Part shown: piece by piece, positions 33,046 through 33,810 of the stretch
Layout of the letters: each line of letters begins with the position of its first letter
How positions within the stretch are numbered: position 1 is the first letter of the stretch
Assembly (NCBI GenBank): GCA_030765125.1
Contig: JAVCDD010000369.1
Coordinates: 1-33,810, forward strand
Source of the DNA: Candidatus Hatepunaea meridiana
GTDB taxonomy: Bacteria; Electryoneota; AABM5-125-24; Hatepunaeales; Hatepunaeaceae
Length of the DNA stretch: 33,810 nt
Direction of reading: 5' to 3'
Notes under the pieces: generated by a model
Told to the model about the DNA's origin: nothing
The model's input: only the letters and a program-made list of their open reading frames with translations
Database searches by the model: none
Made by a program: the position numbers and the translations under genes

Positions 33046-33795
33046 TTACGTTTCTTTCTTAACTGCTCCCACTGCCTGTATACGCCTAATCTGATCCTTT
33101 GTCAACGGTTTAGGCACACCTATACATCGTGCGAGATAAATAACTTTGGAAATATACTCCAGTCTCTCCATAAGATAATAAGCATTCCTTAGTGATTTCC
33201 CAACGGTTACTGCGCCATGTCTGTCCAATATAAGTGCATTATGAGTATCAATAAGTTTCCTTATTACAATGGCGCCTTCATTTGTTGACGGTATTGCAAA
33301 ATTGCTTGTCGGTACTTGTCCGAAAGCTATAATCGCTTCAGGCAACAGGTTTCCTTCAATCGGAATCCCCGCCATACTTAAGGCAACTGTATAAGGTGGA
33401 TGGGCGTGAACAATGGCATTTATATCAGGACGCCTTAGATATGCTTCAAGGTGCATAGACGCCTCACTTGTAATAACTCCTTCTTCAAGAGGTTTGCCTT
33501 CCTCATCACAGACCAATAAATCATCCTCGGTTAAATCGCCTTTACACCTCCCGGTTGGTGTTAAAAGAAATCTGTTTTTGTCAAGCCGATAAGATATATT
33601 GCCTCCGGTGGCTGCAACGAGTTCCTTGTTATACATTCTGTGTGCAATGACGATCATTTCACTGCGGAGTTTTTCTTCAGTCATTACTGAAGTTTCGCAC
33701 CTTTTGTAAACTGTTGTAATCATTGATTTGTTTTCAGTCATGGAAATTGTATTCATGGCATAATCAACAATATATGAATTTCCATTTATATGCAT
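33046..33795 (-). CDS. Class II aldolase/adducin family protein
   Basis: This belongs to the zinc-dependent family that includes L-fuculose-phosphate and L-ribulose-phosphate enzymes and methylthioribulose dehydratase. The frame codes for 249 residues. Counted from the first ATG, the motifs are VAATGGNISYRL (59-71), FLLTPTGRCKGDL, SEASMHLEAY with Glu111, IVHAHPPYTVALS with His130 and His132, and ILDRHGAVTVG with His193. Two of the zinc ligands are thus in HAH, the third is His193, and Glu111 is the likely catalytic acid/base. The first 37 residues are not conserved in the family. ATG 33684 (MTEEKLRSEM) is a plausible true start, although no start has a strong ribosome binding site. The substrate cannot be told. 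The gene start is within 15 bases of the window end, so its promoter is outside. Confidence 0.9.
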   Translation of the reverse strand: MHINGNSYIVDYAMNTISMTENKSMITTVYKRCETSVMTEEKLRSEMIVIAHRMYNKELVAATGGNISYRLDKNRFLLTPTGRCKGDLTEDDLLVCDEEGKPLEEGVITSEASMHLEAYLRRPDINAIVHAHPPYTVALSMAGIPIEGNLLPEAIIAFGQVPTSNFAIPSTNEGAIVIRKLIDTHNALILDRHGAVTVGKSLRNAYYLMERLEYISKVIYLARCIGVPKPLTKDQIRRIQAVGAVKKET

Positions 33796-33810
33796 TATGC
33801 GGTTTTATTA

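Overview
This window looks like a fragment of a bacterial chromosome from an uncultured lineage of the FCB superphylum (the Bacteroidetes/Fibrobacteres/Marinimicrobia-like radiation). This is inferred from several features together: a bacterial PcrB/GGGP synthase-like gene, an extracellular parallel beta-helix protein with a type IX secretion (T9SS-like) C-terminal sorting domain, a DUF6029-type outer-membrane barrel, a ribosomal protein S1 with a very long charged tail, and moderate G+C. No phylum is assigned, because no marker here decides it. No rRNA, tRNA, CRISPR array, transposase or phage gene was seen.

The left part (157-13305) is transcribed on the + strand. It holds an electron-transfer-flavoprotein:quinone oxidoreductase, a DUF1007 + NicO metal-export pair, a DHH phosphoesterase that appears to start at an ATT codon, alaS, pcrB, nfo (endonuclease IV), and a small surface-polysaccharide block (flippase, methyltransferase, a decayed second methyltransferase, a family 2 glycosyltransferase). 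A strong intrinsic terminator lies at 13353-13390, and the strands switch there.

The right part (13651-33795) is all on the - strand. Read 5' to 3' from the right end, it holds a class II aldolase, a TlpA thioredoxin translationally coupled to a DUF6029 barrel, nfeD, comEC-rnhB-mtaB, a T9SS-type beta-helix protein, and a lipoprotein of the formylglycine-generating-enzyme fold. Then comes a chromosome and envelope housekeeping run: scpA-scpB, an uncharacterised Rossmann protein, cmk, plsC and rpsA.

The most unusual property is in the gaps. Almost every intergenic space is filled by a palindromic repeat unit. At least ten distinct sequence families are present, several in two or more copies within 34 kb, and some touch the start or stop codons of neighbouring genes. 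One family shows an arm-to-arm compensated base change between its two copies. A second idea worth testing is that the TlpA thioredoxin acts on a Cys-x4-Cys motif at the end of the co-translated DUF6029 barrel.
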